A stretch of DNA of 64,000 bases from assembly GCA_016200325.1 (NCBI GenBank), contig JACQEZ010000020.1:248001-312000 (forward strand), in the 5' to 3' direction. The DNA is from Candidatus Manganitrophaceae bacterium. GTDB lineage: Bacteria; Nitrospirota; Nitrospiria; SBBL01; Manganitrophaceae. Within the stretch, counting starts at the first letter, position 1, and every line of letters begins with the position of its first letter. Below the pieces are notes generated by a model. It ran no database searches. It was given only the letters and a program-made list of their open reading frames with translations, and was not told the DNA's origin. The translations under genes and the position numbers were made by a program. Below are positions 33,825 to 42,709 of the stretch, piece by piece.

Positions 33825-34772
33825 TTACTTCGCACATCGAAAACCGAGGTCGTCCAATTTTTCTCCCGGGGGGTCATAGGCCCGGGCCGACGCACGGGCG
33901 TACACTTCCAAGACCCGCTGATAGGCCCCCTTCGGGTAGTGCCCCAACCCGAGAAAAGAGAGCCCGCGAACAACACGGGATTTCATTCCGAAGTCTTTTC
34001 CCTTCAGGGTGCTTCCCGGATAGGGAAGGTACCAGCTGTCGGTCCACTCCCAAACGTTGCCGATCAGGTCATCGATGCCGTAGGGGCTCTTCCCGGAAGG
34101 AAAGCTTCCGACCGGCCGGGCGGTCTGGTTGGCGTCGGGACCTGCGGAGAGATTGGCGCGGCTGGGATCGAATGATTCCCCCCAGGGATAGCGGCGGCCG
34201 TCGGTGCCGCGCGCCGCTTTCTCCCACTCCGCTTCGGTCGGCAGCCGCTTCCCGGCCCAGCGGCAGTAGTCGTTTGCGTCGTACCAGTCGACATGGGTGA
34301 CGGGATGCCGCTCTTTTTCCCTTTCAAAGCGTCCTCCAGGCCAGTCGTCGGGAGGGGGGTGGTCGGCCGCCTGGACGAACCGCGCGTATTCCCCCTGTGT
34401 GACCTCCTGCCGGTCGATGTGGAAACCGGGAAGGGATAGCTTCTGCCGGGGATGTTCGTCTTCAAACCAGGGCCGGGGAAATCCCAACTGCATCGCTTCA
34501 CCGCTTTCGTCCTCTTCATCCGAGCCGAAAATGAATTCGCCCGGCGGAATCCATGCCATTTCGGGAGGGTCGGTTTCCTGATCCAGTTGAACCGGCTTTC
34601 TCGCCGTGACCGGCTCGTCCGTCTTTCGAGGTTCCGATTCGAAAGGCCTTCCGGCTTGGGTCGTGCAAGAAAGGAGAGCGATCGCTAAAAAGAAGAGAGC
34701 GAGGGTGAGAAGACCTCGGAGAGGACCCCCAGGACCTGGTCGGAAATATTTAGTCGGTAACGTCTTGCCCAC
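33825..34772 (-). CDS. FGE-fold lipoprotein
   Basis: 315 residues. A hydrophobic segment ends in a lipobox (ALLSC, Cys near residue 36), so it is probably a lipoprotein. The FGE fold follows: [61 protein letters not shown] and LGFRCAK at the end. The Cys pair of FGE is missing (RGLSFLGLGHYPKG). It starts with GTG inside the last 88 nt of the chorismate lyase-like gene, in another frame. Confidence 0.75.
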   Translation of the reverse strand: MGKTLPTKYFRPGPGGPLRGLLTLALFFLAIALLSCTTQAGRPFESEPRKTDEPVTARKPVQLDQETDPPEMAWIPPGEFIFGSDEEDESGEAMQLGFPRPWFEDEHPRQKLSLPGFHIDRQEVTQGEYARFVQAADHPPPDDWPGGRFEREKERHPVTHVDWYDANDYCRWAGKRLPTEAEWEKAARGTDGRRYPWGESFDPSRANLSAGPDANQTARPVGSFPSGKSPYGIDDLIGNVWEWTDSWYLPYPGSTLKGKDFGMKSRVVRGLSFLGLGHYPKGAYQRVLEVYARASARAYDPPGEKLDDLGFRCAK

Positions 34773-35290
34773 AATAACTCATTTCGCGGCAGCCCGAATC
34801 CTTCGGCGACTTCGGGAAGGGCAAGCTGCGAGATTTCCAATTGATCCCGGCGTGTCGGAAGGCGCTGCATCTCGAGGATTCGACCGATCGGTTTTAGGCC
34901 GAGCAAGATTTCCTGAGACAGGTCGGGCTTCAATTTAGAGAGGGGGAACAGGGAGACCGCGAATATTTTCCGCTCACCCTTTCCAGGGGAGACCGATTCG
35001 CCGATCTCAGCGCCGGAGGCCGACGCTTTTGACGGCGCCCGCGATGTTAACCAAACCGTCCGCTCGATCCCTTTTTCACCGGCCGGAACCCCCATCGATG
35101 CGGCCGGCTCGGTGTCGATCGATACTTCTCGCTGCGCTTCGACCGTGATTCCGATCGGTCCGAGCAAAAGCGACTCGAGATGCTGAATCAGCGTTCCATC
35201 CGACGTGAGGAGAAGACGAAGGAGCGGATCGACGGAGTGCGATCGACAATGCGTTCGAAATTCCTCCCGATTCATCCATTTATTTTTCAT
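34685..35290 (-). CDS. ubiC: Chorismate pyruvate-lyase-like protein
   Basis: 201 residues. It matches the UbiC/DUF98 chorismate lyase fold: LLLTSDGTLIQHLESLLLG near residue 26, WLTS, ILEMQRLP near the conserved substrate loop, and LWARRYRL near the end. UbiC turns chorismate into 4-hydroxybenzoate and pyruvate. As first gene of an operon with ubiA and ubiD, it would supply the ring precursor. Similarity is modest, so catalytic identity is not certain. Confidence 0.65.
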   Translation of the reverse strand: MKNKWMNREEFRTHCRSHSVDPLLRLLLTSDGTLIQHLESLLLGPIGITVEAQREVSIDTEPAASMGVPAGEKGIERTVWLTSRAPSKASASGAEIGESVSPGKGERKIFAVSLFPLSKLKPDLSQEILLGLKPIGRILEMQRLPTRRDQLEISQLALPEVAEGFGLPRNELLWARRYRLNISDQVLGVLSEVFSPSLSSF

Positions 35291-35299
35291 GAAATCTTA

Positions 35300-35328
35300 A
35301 TCTTACTCAAATCGAAATTTCATGTCAA
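35300..35328 (-). promoter_or_regulatory. Promoter of the ubiC-mtnA operon
   Basis: Reading the minus strand: TTGACA (35328-35323), 17-bp spacer, TAAGAT (35305-35300). Its -35 box is only 4 bp from that of the divergent HEAT gene promoter, inside the dyad GTCAA-GTTT-TTGAC. Confidence 0.75.
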
Positions 35329-35332
35329 GTTT

Positions 35333-35361
35333 TTGACTTTATCACCATCGTCGGATATACT
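35333..35361 (+). promoter_or_regulatory. Promoter of HEAT-repeat/HD-GYP operon
   Basis: TTGACT (35333-35338), 17-bp spacer, TATACT (35356-35361). Back-to-back with the ubiC operon promoter, so a single regulator could control both. Confidence 0.75.
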
Positions 35362-35388
35362 TTCAATGCCTTTTTCAGGGTGGGCAAC

Positions 35389-37125
35389 ATGGATAATCCA
35401 GTTGATACGCGCATGGCCGATGAGGAAATCGATGACGAGGGAGCGCTCGACAAAGAGGAGCTCAAATCGGTCAAAGAAATTATTCAATCTCTGACCAAGA
35501 CGTCTAAGACCGTTCAAATATACCTTCCGAATAATCAAATCCATCAAAAATTCATCAGTGAATTGTTCGACCGGCTCAGCCAGCATCTCTCCACCTTCGG
35601 GATGCTCCGATTGCGCATCAAGCAGTTTGAGCTGCTCTGGGCGGGGCAGCCGGTCTACGAAAACGCAAACCGCTTGGAGAGCCTTGCCTTTAAACTCTTT
35701 ATCGACGGGTTGAGAGAGCTGTCATTCCACCCCGGGATTGAGAAAGAGGAGGTGATCCTCTTCCTGGAGGTGATCGGAAACCGGGGAGGAGAGGAGACCA
35801 AAGACGATGATGTGGTGACCCTCCTTTGGGAAAGACATCTTGTCCATATAAAGTATTTGGTCGTCGACGACCTTCAGGGGGATTTTCAGGCGGAGGAGTG
35901 CAAGGAAATGCAAACGGTCGCTCCGAGCCCGGATCGGCTAAAGGAGGTCTTTATCCAGGAGGCCGCCCCCGTTTCTCCACGGATGGTTTTAAGTGCTCCG
36001 AAGGGGGTTGAGATCCCCTCGCTCCACATCTTCCGACTGACGGAGGAAGAGATCCGGAAGATCAAAGGAGAAGTGCAGGAGGAAGAAGATCTCGATGTGG
36101 TGGCGGAACTGGAAGGAATCCTCTTCGACATTTTGCGGATTGAGCGGGATCCGGTTCTTTTCGCCGAGATCCTTGGGATCATCGACCAGATCTTCGAGGG
36201 ACTTCTGATAAAGGGGGACTTTCGCCATGCCCAGACGATCCTGGAGTTCTTTGAGGAGATGAGGGATCCGTCGAAGGGTCTTTCCCCGGTGTTGATCGAG
36301 CAGATTGAGAAAGCAAAAATCGAGGCGGTGAGCTCGAAAAAAGTAATGACGCTTGAGGGGATGCTCGATGAATGTGAGCCGGAGCGTCTGGAGGCGTTTT
36401 ATTCCTTTCTCCTCCTTTTCGATCCGCAGGCGGTCCCTCCTCTGGTGGAGCTCTTGGGAACGCTCAATAAAATGAAGCCGCGGCGGGTCCTTTGTGAAGC
36501 GCTCATTAAGATCGGTGCAGGACAAGTCGATTTCCTCATCTCAAAATTGGAGGATGATCGCTGGTACCTGGTGCGCAACCTGATCTATATTTTGGGAAAA
36601 ATCGGCGACCGGCGGGTGCTCAAAAGCTTTCCACGGCTGATCCATCACAAAGATGCAAAAATCAGGAAGGAGCTGCTCCACGTTCTCGAGACAATTGAAG
36701 ATCCGAAGACCACCGACCTCTTGCTGAAGATGGTGGCCGACCCCGAGCTCTCAAACCGGCTCTTTGCCGTTCGCGCGCTGGCGAAGCGAAAAGCCCGACC
36801 GGCGCTGGAGCCCCTGATCGGCATGCTCTCCTCCAAAGAATTCGAAGTCAAAGAGCTTCAGGAAAAAAAAGAGATCTTTGACGCCGTTGCCCGTATCGGC
36901 GGCGATGAAGTGGTTCCACGCGTGCAGCGGTTTTTGAAAACAGGATGGAGCTTATTTAAAAATGCGCATGTCGAAGAGATGGGGCTTTGCGCGGCCTCTG
37001 CGTTACAACGAATCGGAACCCCGCCGGCGGTGGAAGCGCTTCGAGAGGGGAGTGTCTCAAAAAGCAAGGTGATCCGGGATGCTTGCATCAAATCCCTCGG
37101 TCTGTTGGGGGACGGAAAGAGATGA
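35389..37125 (+). CDS. HEAT-repeat scaffold protein
   Basis: 578 residues, soluble. The N-terminal 190 residues are helical with no known family. From about residue 340 come HEAT-type repeats (VPPLVELLGTLNK, YLVRNLIYILGKIGDRRVL, KIRKELLHVLETIEDPKTTDLL, LFAVRALAKRKARPALEPL). Likely a protein-binding scaffold. ATG at 35389 is preferred to GTG at 35380. The HD-GYP gene overlaps its stop (ATGA), so the two products probably act together in signalling. Confidence 0.75.
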   Translation: MDNPVDTRMADEEIDDEGALDKEELKSVKEIIQSLTKTSKTVQIYLPNNQIHQKFISELFDRLSQHLSTFGMLRLRIKQFELLWAGQPVYENANRLESLAFKLFIDGLRELSFHPGIEKEEVILFLEVIGNRGGEETKDDDVVTLLWERHLVHIKYLVVDDLQGDFQAEECKEMQTVAPSPDRLKEVFIQEAAPVSPRMVLSAPKGVEIPSLHIFRLTEEEIRKIKGEVQEEEDLDVVAELEGILFDILRIERDPVLFAEILGIIDQIFEGLLIKGDFRHAQTILEFFEEMRDPSKGLSPVLIEQIEKAKIEAVSSKKVMTLEGMLDECEPERLEAFYSFLLLFDPQAVPPLVELLGTLNKMKPRRVLCEALIKIGAGQVDFLISKLEDDRWYLVRNLIYILGKIGDRRVLKSFPRLIHHKDAKIRKELLHVLETIEDPKTTDLLLKMVADPELSNRLFAVRALAKRKARPALEPLIGMLSSKEFEVKELQEKKEIFDAVARIGGDEVVPRVQRFLKTGWSLFKNAHVEEMGLCAASALQRIGTPPAVEALREGSVSKSKVIRDACIKSLGLLGDGKR

Positions 37126-38582
37126 GCGCAAACAGGGCAGTGCGGACATATGACGAAGAGCGCGCCCAGCTGGGGAAGCATTTGATCAATCAGCTGGCCA
37201 TTTTAATTAAAACTTCTCAGATCCATGATGCCGGGAACATTGCTCTGAAACAGCCGGCCGAAAATTTTTGTAAAACATTAGACGATCTTTTTGTCGACGA
37301 CCCGGAGGTCTCTCTCAACCTTGAAGGGGATACCCTCTACCTGGGCGACATGAAGCTGAAGCTCGATATTGACGTTTTCACCAATTTCATGTTGATCAGT
37401 GAAGAGATGAAGAAACGGGAAGTAGGGGGAATGGTTTTCTCACGGGGAATCGGCGAGGGGGAGATTCGAAAGTTTTCCTCGCTCTTTTCCTGCCTCGACC
37501 CACGGCTTCCCGACCCGTTTGAGCGCTTGCAGAAGGAGATGGAGCGTGCCTCGCTTCAGAATCCTCAAATCCTCCTCTGGGAGGAGAAAGAGGAGAACGA
37601 AGAACTTAAAGAACAAAGTGAGGATCTCTTCAAGGACAATAAAGAGCTGGCGAAAAAGACCTATTTTAATACGGTGACGGCGGTCGGCGAGGTGATGGAC
37701 AGTGTCAAGCTCCGCCAAGCGGTCAGCCTCAAGCGGGCCAAGCGGGTGGTTCAATCGATGGTTGATCTGCTTTTGCAGGAAGATTCGACCTTGTTGGGAT
37801 TGACGACATTAAGAAGCCACGATGAATATACGTATAACCACTCGGTAAACGTTTGCATCCTGGCGCTGGCGATTGGGCAGCGGCTTGGATACAGCAAAAA
37901 ACGGCTCTGTGAACTGGGAATGGCGGGCCTTTTTCATGACCTCGGAAAATTCGGCATCCCCCTCGATGTCTTAAACAAGCCGAGCGACTTCACCGAAGAA
38001 GAGTGGAAAATCATGCGACGTCATCCGATCTTTTCCGTCAAAGAGTTGGTCCGGCTAAAAGGGGTGAATGATATGGCGATCCGCGTGATGATCGGCGCCT
38101 TCGAACATCACCTCAATTACGACCTCTCCGGCTACCCGAAGCTGGCGACCAAGCGAAACTTAAGCCTCATCGGCCGGATCATCTGTATCGTCGATTGTTA
38201 CGATGCGCTCACCTCCTCACGGGTCTATAATCGGGTGCCGTTCGCTCCCGATAAAGCACTCCGGTTTATGCTGAGCAAGAGCGGAAAGGCGTTCGATCCG
38301 ATTTTGATGAAGCTTTTCGTGAATGCCATCGGGGTTTATCCAATCGGAACGCTGGTTCTCCTGAATACCCGCGAGGTGGGGGTGGTCTATTCCTCCAATC
38401 CCAATCCGGAGCGGGGCGATCGCCCCAAGATCAAGCGGGTGATTGACGCCTCCGGGAACGAGACGGAGGGTGAAATAATTGATCTCTGTGAACAAGATGA
38501 GAACGGCCATTTTAAGTATGAGATTGTAAAGATGATCGATGCGACCCAGTATAAAATCGACGTTGCAAGATACTTCGTCTAA
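37122..38582 (+). CDS. HD-GYP domain protein (c-di-GMP phosphodiesterase family)
   Basis: 486 residues. The N-terminal 200 residues resemble the N-terminal part of the HEAT protein in feel (HLINQLAILIKTSQIHD). HD-GYP from about residue 225: SHDEYTYNHSVNVCILALA, GLFHDLGKFGIP with the HD pair, HPIFSVKELV, and HHLNYDLSGYPK. The last differs from the consensus HHExxDGxGYP at two positions (E to L, G to L), which may alter activity. Family role is hydrolysis of cyclic di-GMP. Confidence 0.82.
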   Translation: MSANRAVRTYDEERAQLGKHLINQLAILIKTSQIHDAGNIALKQPAENFCKTLDDLFVDDPEVSLNLEGDTLYLGDMKLKLDIDVFTNFMLISEEMKKREVGGMVFSRGIGEGEIRKFSSLFSCLDPRLPDPFERLQKEMERASLQNPQILLWEEKEENEELKEQSEDLFKDNKELAKKTYFNTVTAVGEVMDSVKLRQAVSLKRAKRVVQSMVDLLLQEDSTLLGLTTLRSHDEYTYNHSVNVCILALAIGQRLGYSKKRLCELGMAGLFHDLGKFGIPLDVLNKPSDFTEEEWKIMRRHPIFSVKELVRLKGVNDMAIRVMIGAFEHHLNYDLSGYPKLATKRNLSLIGRIICIVDCYDALTSSRVYNRVPFAPDKALRFMLSKSGKAFDPILMKLFVNAIGVYPIGTLVLLNTREVGVVYSSNPNPERGDRPKIKRVIDASGNETEGEIIDLCEQDENGHFKYEIVKMIDATQYKIDVARYFV

Positions 38583-38618
38583 CCCCTTTATTTACCGCCG
38601 TTTGCCCCTTTTCATTGC

Positions 38619-38647
38619 TTGACAATCCCCTTTGATGCCTCTACGAT
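38619..38647 (+). promoter_or_regulatory. Promoter of recJ-rel
   Basis: TTGACA (38619-38624), 17-bp spacer, TACGAT (38642-38647), about 40 nt before the recJ start. Confidence 0.7.
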
Positions 38648-38688
38648 AAAGAACAGAGACAAAATGAGGTCGTCCCAGGAATGATCTA

Positions 38689-40455
38689 ATGATTGAATTA
38701 ATTAGGGAAAATACACCAATTTGGAGAGAGCGGGCGGCTGATTCGGCTGATTCGAAAGAAGTCATGCGTCTTTCCGAGGAGCTTTTGATCTCTCCCCTGG
38801 CTGCCCGGCTGTTGGTGGGGCGGGGGCTCCGCTCTTTGTTCGATGCAAAGCGATTTCTGTCGCCTTCCACAGATCTGCTTTACGATCCCTTTCTCTTCGA
38901 TGGGATGGAGCCGGCCGTTTCCCGGATCTTGTCGGCCATCGAGCGGGGCGAAAAAGTTCTGATCTATGGTGACTATGATGTAGACGGCATCACCGGCACC
39001 GCCCTTTTGGTTGAACTCTTTCGACTGCTCGGTTATCCGGCGGCCTACTATATCCCGGACCGGTTCAGCGAAGGATATGGTCTGCATGTCGCCGCATTGC
39101 AGCAGGCCGCTTCCGACGGAATGTCGCTTGTGATTACCTCGGACTGTGGAAGCACGGCGCATGCCGAAATTGCCGAGGCTTCCCGTCTTGGGATCGACGT
39201 CATCGTCACCGATCACCATCGAATCGAGGGGGTGCCCCCGCCGGCGGCCGCTATTTTGAATCCTTACGCCCCGCAGGAGCGGCCTTATCCGTTCGATGGG
39301 CTCTCCTCGGTCGGTGTCGGCTTTAAATTGGCGGAGGCGGTGTTTAAACGCTGCGGCCTCTCGGCATTGGCACTCCGTCCGCTCCTCGATCTGGTGGCAC
39401 TGGGAACGGTGGCCGATGTCGCCCCCCTCGTCGGCGAAAATCGCTATTTTGTCAAAGAAGGGTTGGAGGTGATCCGGGAGGGAAGACGGCCTGGCATTGC
39501 TGCGCTCTTTGAAAAAGGAGGCGATGCGCCCGGTTCCGCAACGGAGCGGACCTTGGCCTATGCCTTGGTCCCGCGGCTCAATGCGGCCGGCCGGCTCTAC
39601 CATGCCAAGGAAGCGGTGGCGTTGCTGACCGCGGCGTCGCCCGAGACCGCGCTCGTTCAGGCGGAGCGCCTTGATCATTACAATCAAGAGCGGCAGGAGA
39701 TCGAAGCGAAGATCTGGAAAGAAGCCGATCGGCAGGTCAGGGAGCGCCAGGATCTCGACCGGGAACCGGTCCTGGTCCTCTCCTCAGAGGAATGGCATCC
39801 GGGTGTGGTGGGAATCATCGCGTCTCGTCTGGTCGAGCGGTATCAAAGACCGGCCATCGTCATTGCATTGTCGCCGGAGGGGATCGGCCGCGGTTCAGGA
39901 CGCTCCATCGGAGGGATCGATCTATTTCAAGCCGTTTCCTCTTGTCGCCGCTGGCTGAATAAGTTCGGTGGGCATGCCGGAGCGGTCGGTTTGACGATTC
40001 AAAAAGAGCAGATTGATCCGTTCCGGGAAGCGCTTTCCGATCTGCTCCCGCAATGCGCCGTTGTCGAAACCGCCAAAAGGCCTTTGATCGACGCCGAGAT
40101 CGATTTGGAGAGGCTCACCTTCCGGTTGATGCAGGAAATAGCGCCGCTGGCGCCGTTCGGACCGGGTCATCCCGCGCCGGTTTTTTTGGTCAGAGGTGTC
40201 TTGCTTATTTCATTGCGCCGGGAGCCGGACCGTTCCGTCTATTTTAAAGTCCGCAATCAGAAGGGCTGGACGCTCGACGTTGTGGCGCCTCGTCATCTGA
40301 CCTTTGATTGGGACGCCTGCAACGAAGGGGCGAAGGTCGATCTGGTCTTCACGCCGGAGCAAAGCCGGTGGCAGGGTGAAGCACGCATTTTTCTAAGATT
40401 GAAAGAAATTTACCGGCAGACGGAGGGGGATGATCCCCGTAAGGAAGGATGTTGA
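38689..40455 (+). CDS. recJ: Single-stranded-DNA-specific exonuclease RecJ
   Basis: 588 residues, normal RecJ length. DHH-family motifs in order: YGDYDVDGITGTALL, TSDCGS, VIVTDHHR, PRLNAAGRLYHAKEA and SGRSIGGIDLF with the DHHA1 domain at the C-terminus. It degrades single-stranded DNA 5' to 3' in mismatch and recombinational repair. rel begins within its last codons (40449), so both are coupled. Confidence 0.93.
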   Translation: MIELIRENTPIWRERAADSADSKEVMRLSEELLISPLAARLLVGRGLRSLFDAKRFLSPSTDLLYDPFLFDGMEPAVSRILSAIERGEKVLIYGDYDVDGITGTALLVELFRLLGYPAAYYIPDRFSEGYGLHVAALQQAASDGMSLVITSDCGSTAHAEIAEASRLGIDVIVTDHHRIEGVPPPAAAILNPYAPQERPYPFDGLSSVGVGFKLAEAVFKRCGLSALALRPLLDLVALGTVADVAPLVGENRYFVKEGLEVIREGRRPGIAALFEKGGDAPGSATERTLAYALVPRLNAAGRLYHAKEAVALLTAASPETALVQAERLDHYNQERQEIEAKIWKEADRQVRERQDLDREPVLVLSSEEWHPGVVGIIASRLVERYQRPAIVIALSPEGIGRGSGRSIGGIDLFQAVSSCRRWLNKFGGHAGAVGLTIQKEQIDPFREALSDLLPQCAVVETAKRPLIDAEIDLERLTFRLMQEIAPLAPFGPGHPAPVFLVRGVLLISLRREPDRSVYFKVRNQKGWTLDVVAPRHLTFDWDACNEGAKVDLVFTPEQSRWQGEARIFLRLKEIYRQTEGDDPRKEGC

Positions 40456-42626
40456 GTCGATTGATTTTTAAAGAACCTCCCGCACAAAAGCTGACGTTGG
40501 ATGACATCGTCATGCGGATCAAGGCCTATGCGCCGCAGACCGACGTTTCTCCGCTGAAGAAGGCGTATGGCTTTTCATCGAGAGCGCACGAAGGACAGCG
40601 CCGGCAGTCGGGGGAGCCGTTTCTTCAGCATCCCTTGGAAGTCGCCGGAATTCTGACCGAGCTGAAGCTCGATCTTCCTTCGGTCGTCGCCGGCCTGCTG
40701 CACGACGTCGTCGAGGATACGTTTCATACCAAAGAGGAGTTAAGACGCGAGTTCGGAGACGACATCGCCAACATCGTCGACGGGGTCACTAAGATCGGTA
40801 AAATTGAATTCAGAAATTATCAAGAAAAGCAGGCCGAGAATTTCCGAAAAATGATCGTCTCGATGGCGGAAGATATTCGGGTGATCTTGATTAAGCTGGC
40901 CGATCGGCTCCATAACATGCGGACCCTCGATGCGCTGGTGGAAGAAAAGCGGGAGCGCATCTCACAGGAAACGCTCGAAATTTATGCCCCGTTGGCCAAC
41001 CGCCTTGGGATCGGTTGGATCAAATCGGAGCTGGAAGATCTCTGTCTGCGCTATCTCAAGCCCGACATCTATAGCTCGGTGGTCCAGAAAGTGGCGACCG
41101 GCCGGGAGGAGCGCGAGCGGTACATGCAATCGGTCACAGACGCCGTTTTGAAGACGTTATCGGAAAATCGTTTTATGGGAAAGGTGACCGGGCGCTACAA
41201 ACATATCTTCGGGATCTATCAGAAGATGGAGAAGCGCGGCATCCCATTCGATGAAGTCTATGACATCATGGGGATTCGGATCATCACCGATACTAAAATG
41301 AGCTGTTATGCGATTTTGGGATTGATCCACTCGCTTTGGCGGCCGGTTCCGGGGCGATTTAAAGACTACATTGCCATTCCCAAATCGAACCTCTATCAGT
41401 CGCTCCATACCACCGTGGTCGGACCTGAAGGAAGGCATGTCGAATTTCAAATTCGGACGGATGAGATGCATCGAACCGCGGAGGAAGGGATCGCCTCCCA
41501 CTGGACCTATAAAGAAGGGGGCCAGCTCAATCCGAAAGATGAGCGGACCTTCGCATGGCTGAGACAGCTGGTGGAGTGGCAGCAGGAGCTTTCCGATACG
41601 CGGCAGTTTATGGATTCGGTCAAGACCGATCTCTTTACCGACGTTGTTTACATTTTTAGCCCGAAGGGGGATGTGAAGGAGCTGGTGAAGGGGGCGACCC
41701 CGATCGATTTTGCCTATGCCATCCACACGGAGATCGGAAATCACTGTGTGGGGGCCAAGGTCAACGGGAAAATCGTCCCGCTTCGGTATCAGCTGAAAAG
41801 CGGCGACGCGGTCGAGATCCTCACCTCGCCGACCCATGCGCCGAGCAAAGATTGGCTGAAGATCGTCAAGACCTCCAAGGCCAAGGCGAAAATCAAGCAC
41901 ATCATCAAGGAAGAGGAGCGGGCCCGCAGCCTCGATATCGGAAAAAAGATCTTGGAGCGGGAGCTGAGGAAAGAAAACCTCAGCCCGTCGGAAGTCTTCA
42001 AATCGGACCAGATCCTGACCGGCCTGAAAGAGCAGGGGATTCGATCGATCGAGGAGCTCTTCGTGGCCATCGGATATGGCAAGGTCTCCGCGCAGCATGT
42101 GATCCGGCCGCTGCTGCCCGAGCCGAAGATGAAGGAAGGGTTCAAGGACAAGCTGATCAAAAAAGTCGGGCTGGCCAAGAGTGAGGTGAAGGTCAGCGGG
42201 CTCGATGACATTTTGATCCACCTCTCCAAATGCTGCAACCCTGTTCCGGGTGACCAGATCATCGGCTTCATCACGCGAGGACGGGGTCTCTCGATCCATA
42301 CCGTCGACTGTCCGAACATCGATGAGCTCGATTACGACCAAGACCGTTTGGTCGAGGTCGATTGGGACAAACGGGCCGACGCCACCCACCCGGTCGATAT
42401 TTCGGTGTTGACCCAAGACCGCCCCGGCCTGCTTGCCTCGGTCTCTTCCTCCATTTCGGAAGCGGGGGCGAACATCAGTCAGGCGGAGATCATCACCACG
42501 GAAGACAAAAAAGCGACCCTCCACTTTGTCATCGATATCATCGATACGAGACATCTGGAGAAGGTTCTAAAAAACGTCGAGAAGGTGGAAGGGGTGCTGC
42601 AGGCGCGCAGGGTGAGAAAAGGCTGA
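40449..42626 (+). CDS. rel: Bifunctional (p)ppGpp synthetase/hydrolase
   Basis: 725 residues. HD hydrolase domain with FLQHPLEVA and LLHDVVEDT intact, synthetase domain with YDIMGIRII and YQSLHTTVVGP, TGS domain (VYIFSPKGDVKELVKGATPIDFAY), conserved-Cys region (SKCCNPVPGD) and a C-terminal ACT domain. Both active sites look complete, so this is a Rel/SpoT-type enzyme that makes and breaks the stringent-response alarmone. Start overlaps recJ by 7 nt. Confidence 0.93.
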   Translation: MLSRLIFKEPPAQKLTLDDIVMRIKAYAPQTDVSPLKKAYGFSSRAHEGQRRQSGEPFLQHPLEVAGILTELKLDLPSVVAGLLHDVVEDTFHTKEELRREFGDDIANIVDGVTKIGKIEFRNYQEKQAENFRKMIVSMAEDIRVILIKLADRLHNMRTLDALVEEKRERISQETLEIYAPLANRLGIGWIKSELEDLCLRYLKPDIYSSVVQKVATGREERERYMQSVTDAVLKTLSENRFMGKVTGRYKHIFGIYQKMEKRGIPFDEVYDIMGIRIITDTKMSCYAILGLIHSLWRPVPGRFKDYIAIPKSNLYQSLHTTVVGPEGRHVEFQIRTDEMHRTAEEGIASHWTYKEGGQLNPKDERTFAWLRQLVEWQQELSDTRQFMDSVKTDLFTDVVYIFSPKGDVKELVKGATPIDFAYAIHTEIGNHCVGAKVNGKIVPLRYQLKSGDAVEILTSPTHAPSKDWLKIVKTSKAKAKIKHIIKEEERARSLDIGKKILERELRKENLSPSEVFKSDQILTGLKEQGIRSIEELFVAIGYGKVSAQHVIRPLLPEPKMKEGFKDKLIKKVGLAKSEVKVSGLDDILIHLSKCCNPVPGDQIIGFITRGRGLSIHTVDCPNIDELDYDQDRLVEVDWDKRADATHPVDISVLTQDRPGLLASVSSSISEAGANISQAEIITTEDKKATLHFVIDIIDTRHLEKVLKNVEKVEGVLQARRVRKG

Positions 42627-42709
42627 CACGCCTCAACGGGGCGTTCGGAACAGCGAGCTTGAGGGGGATGCTAGAAGACCCTGTGCGGTATCCGGCATTT
42701 TAATTTCCG

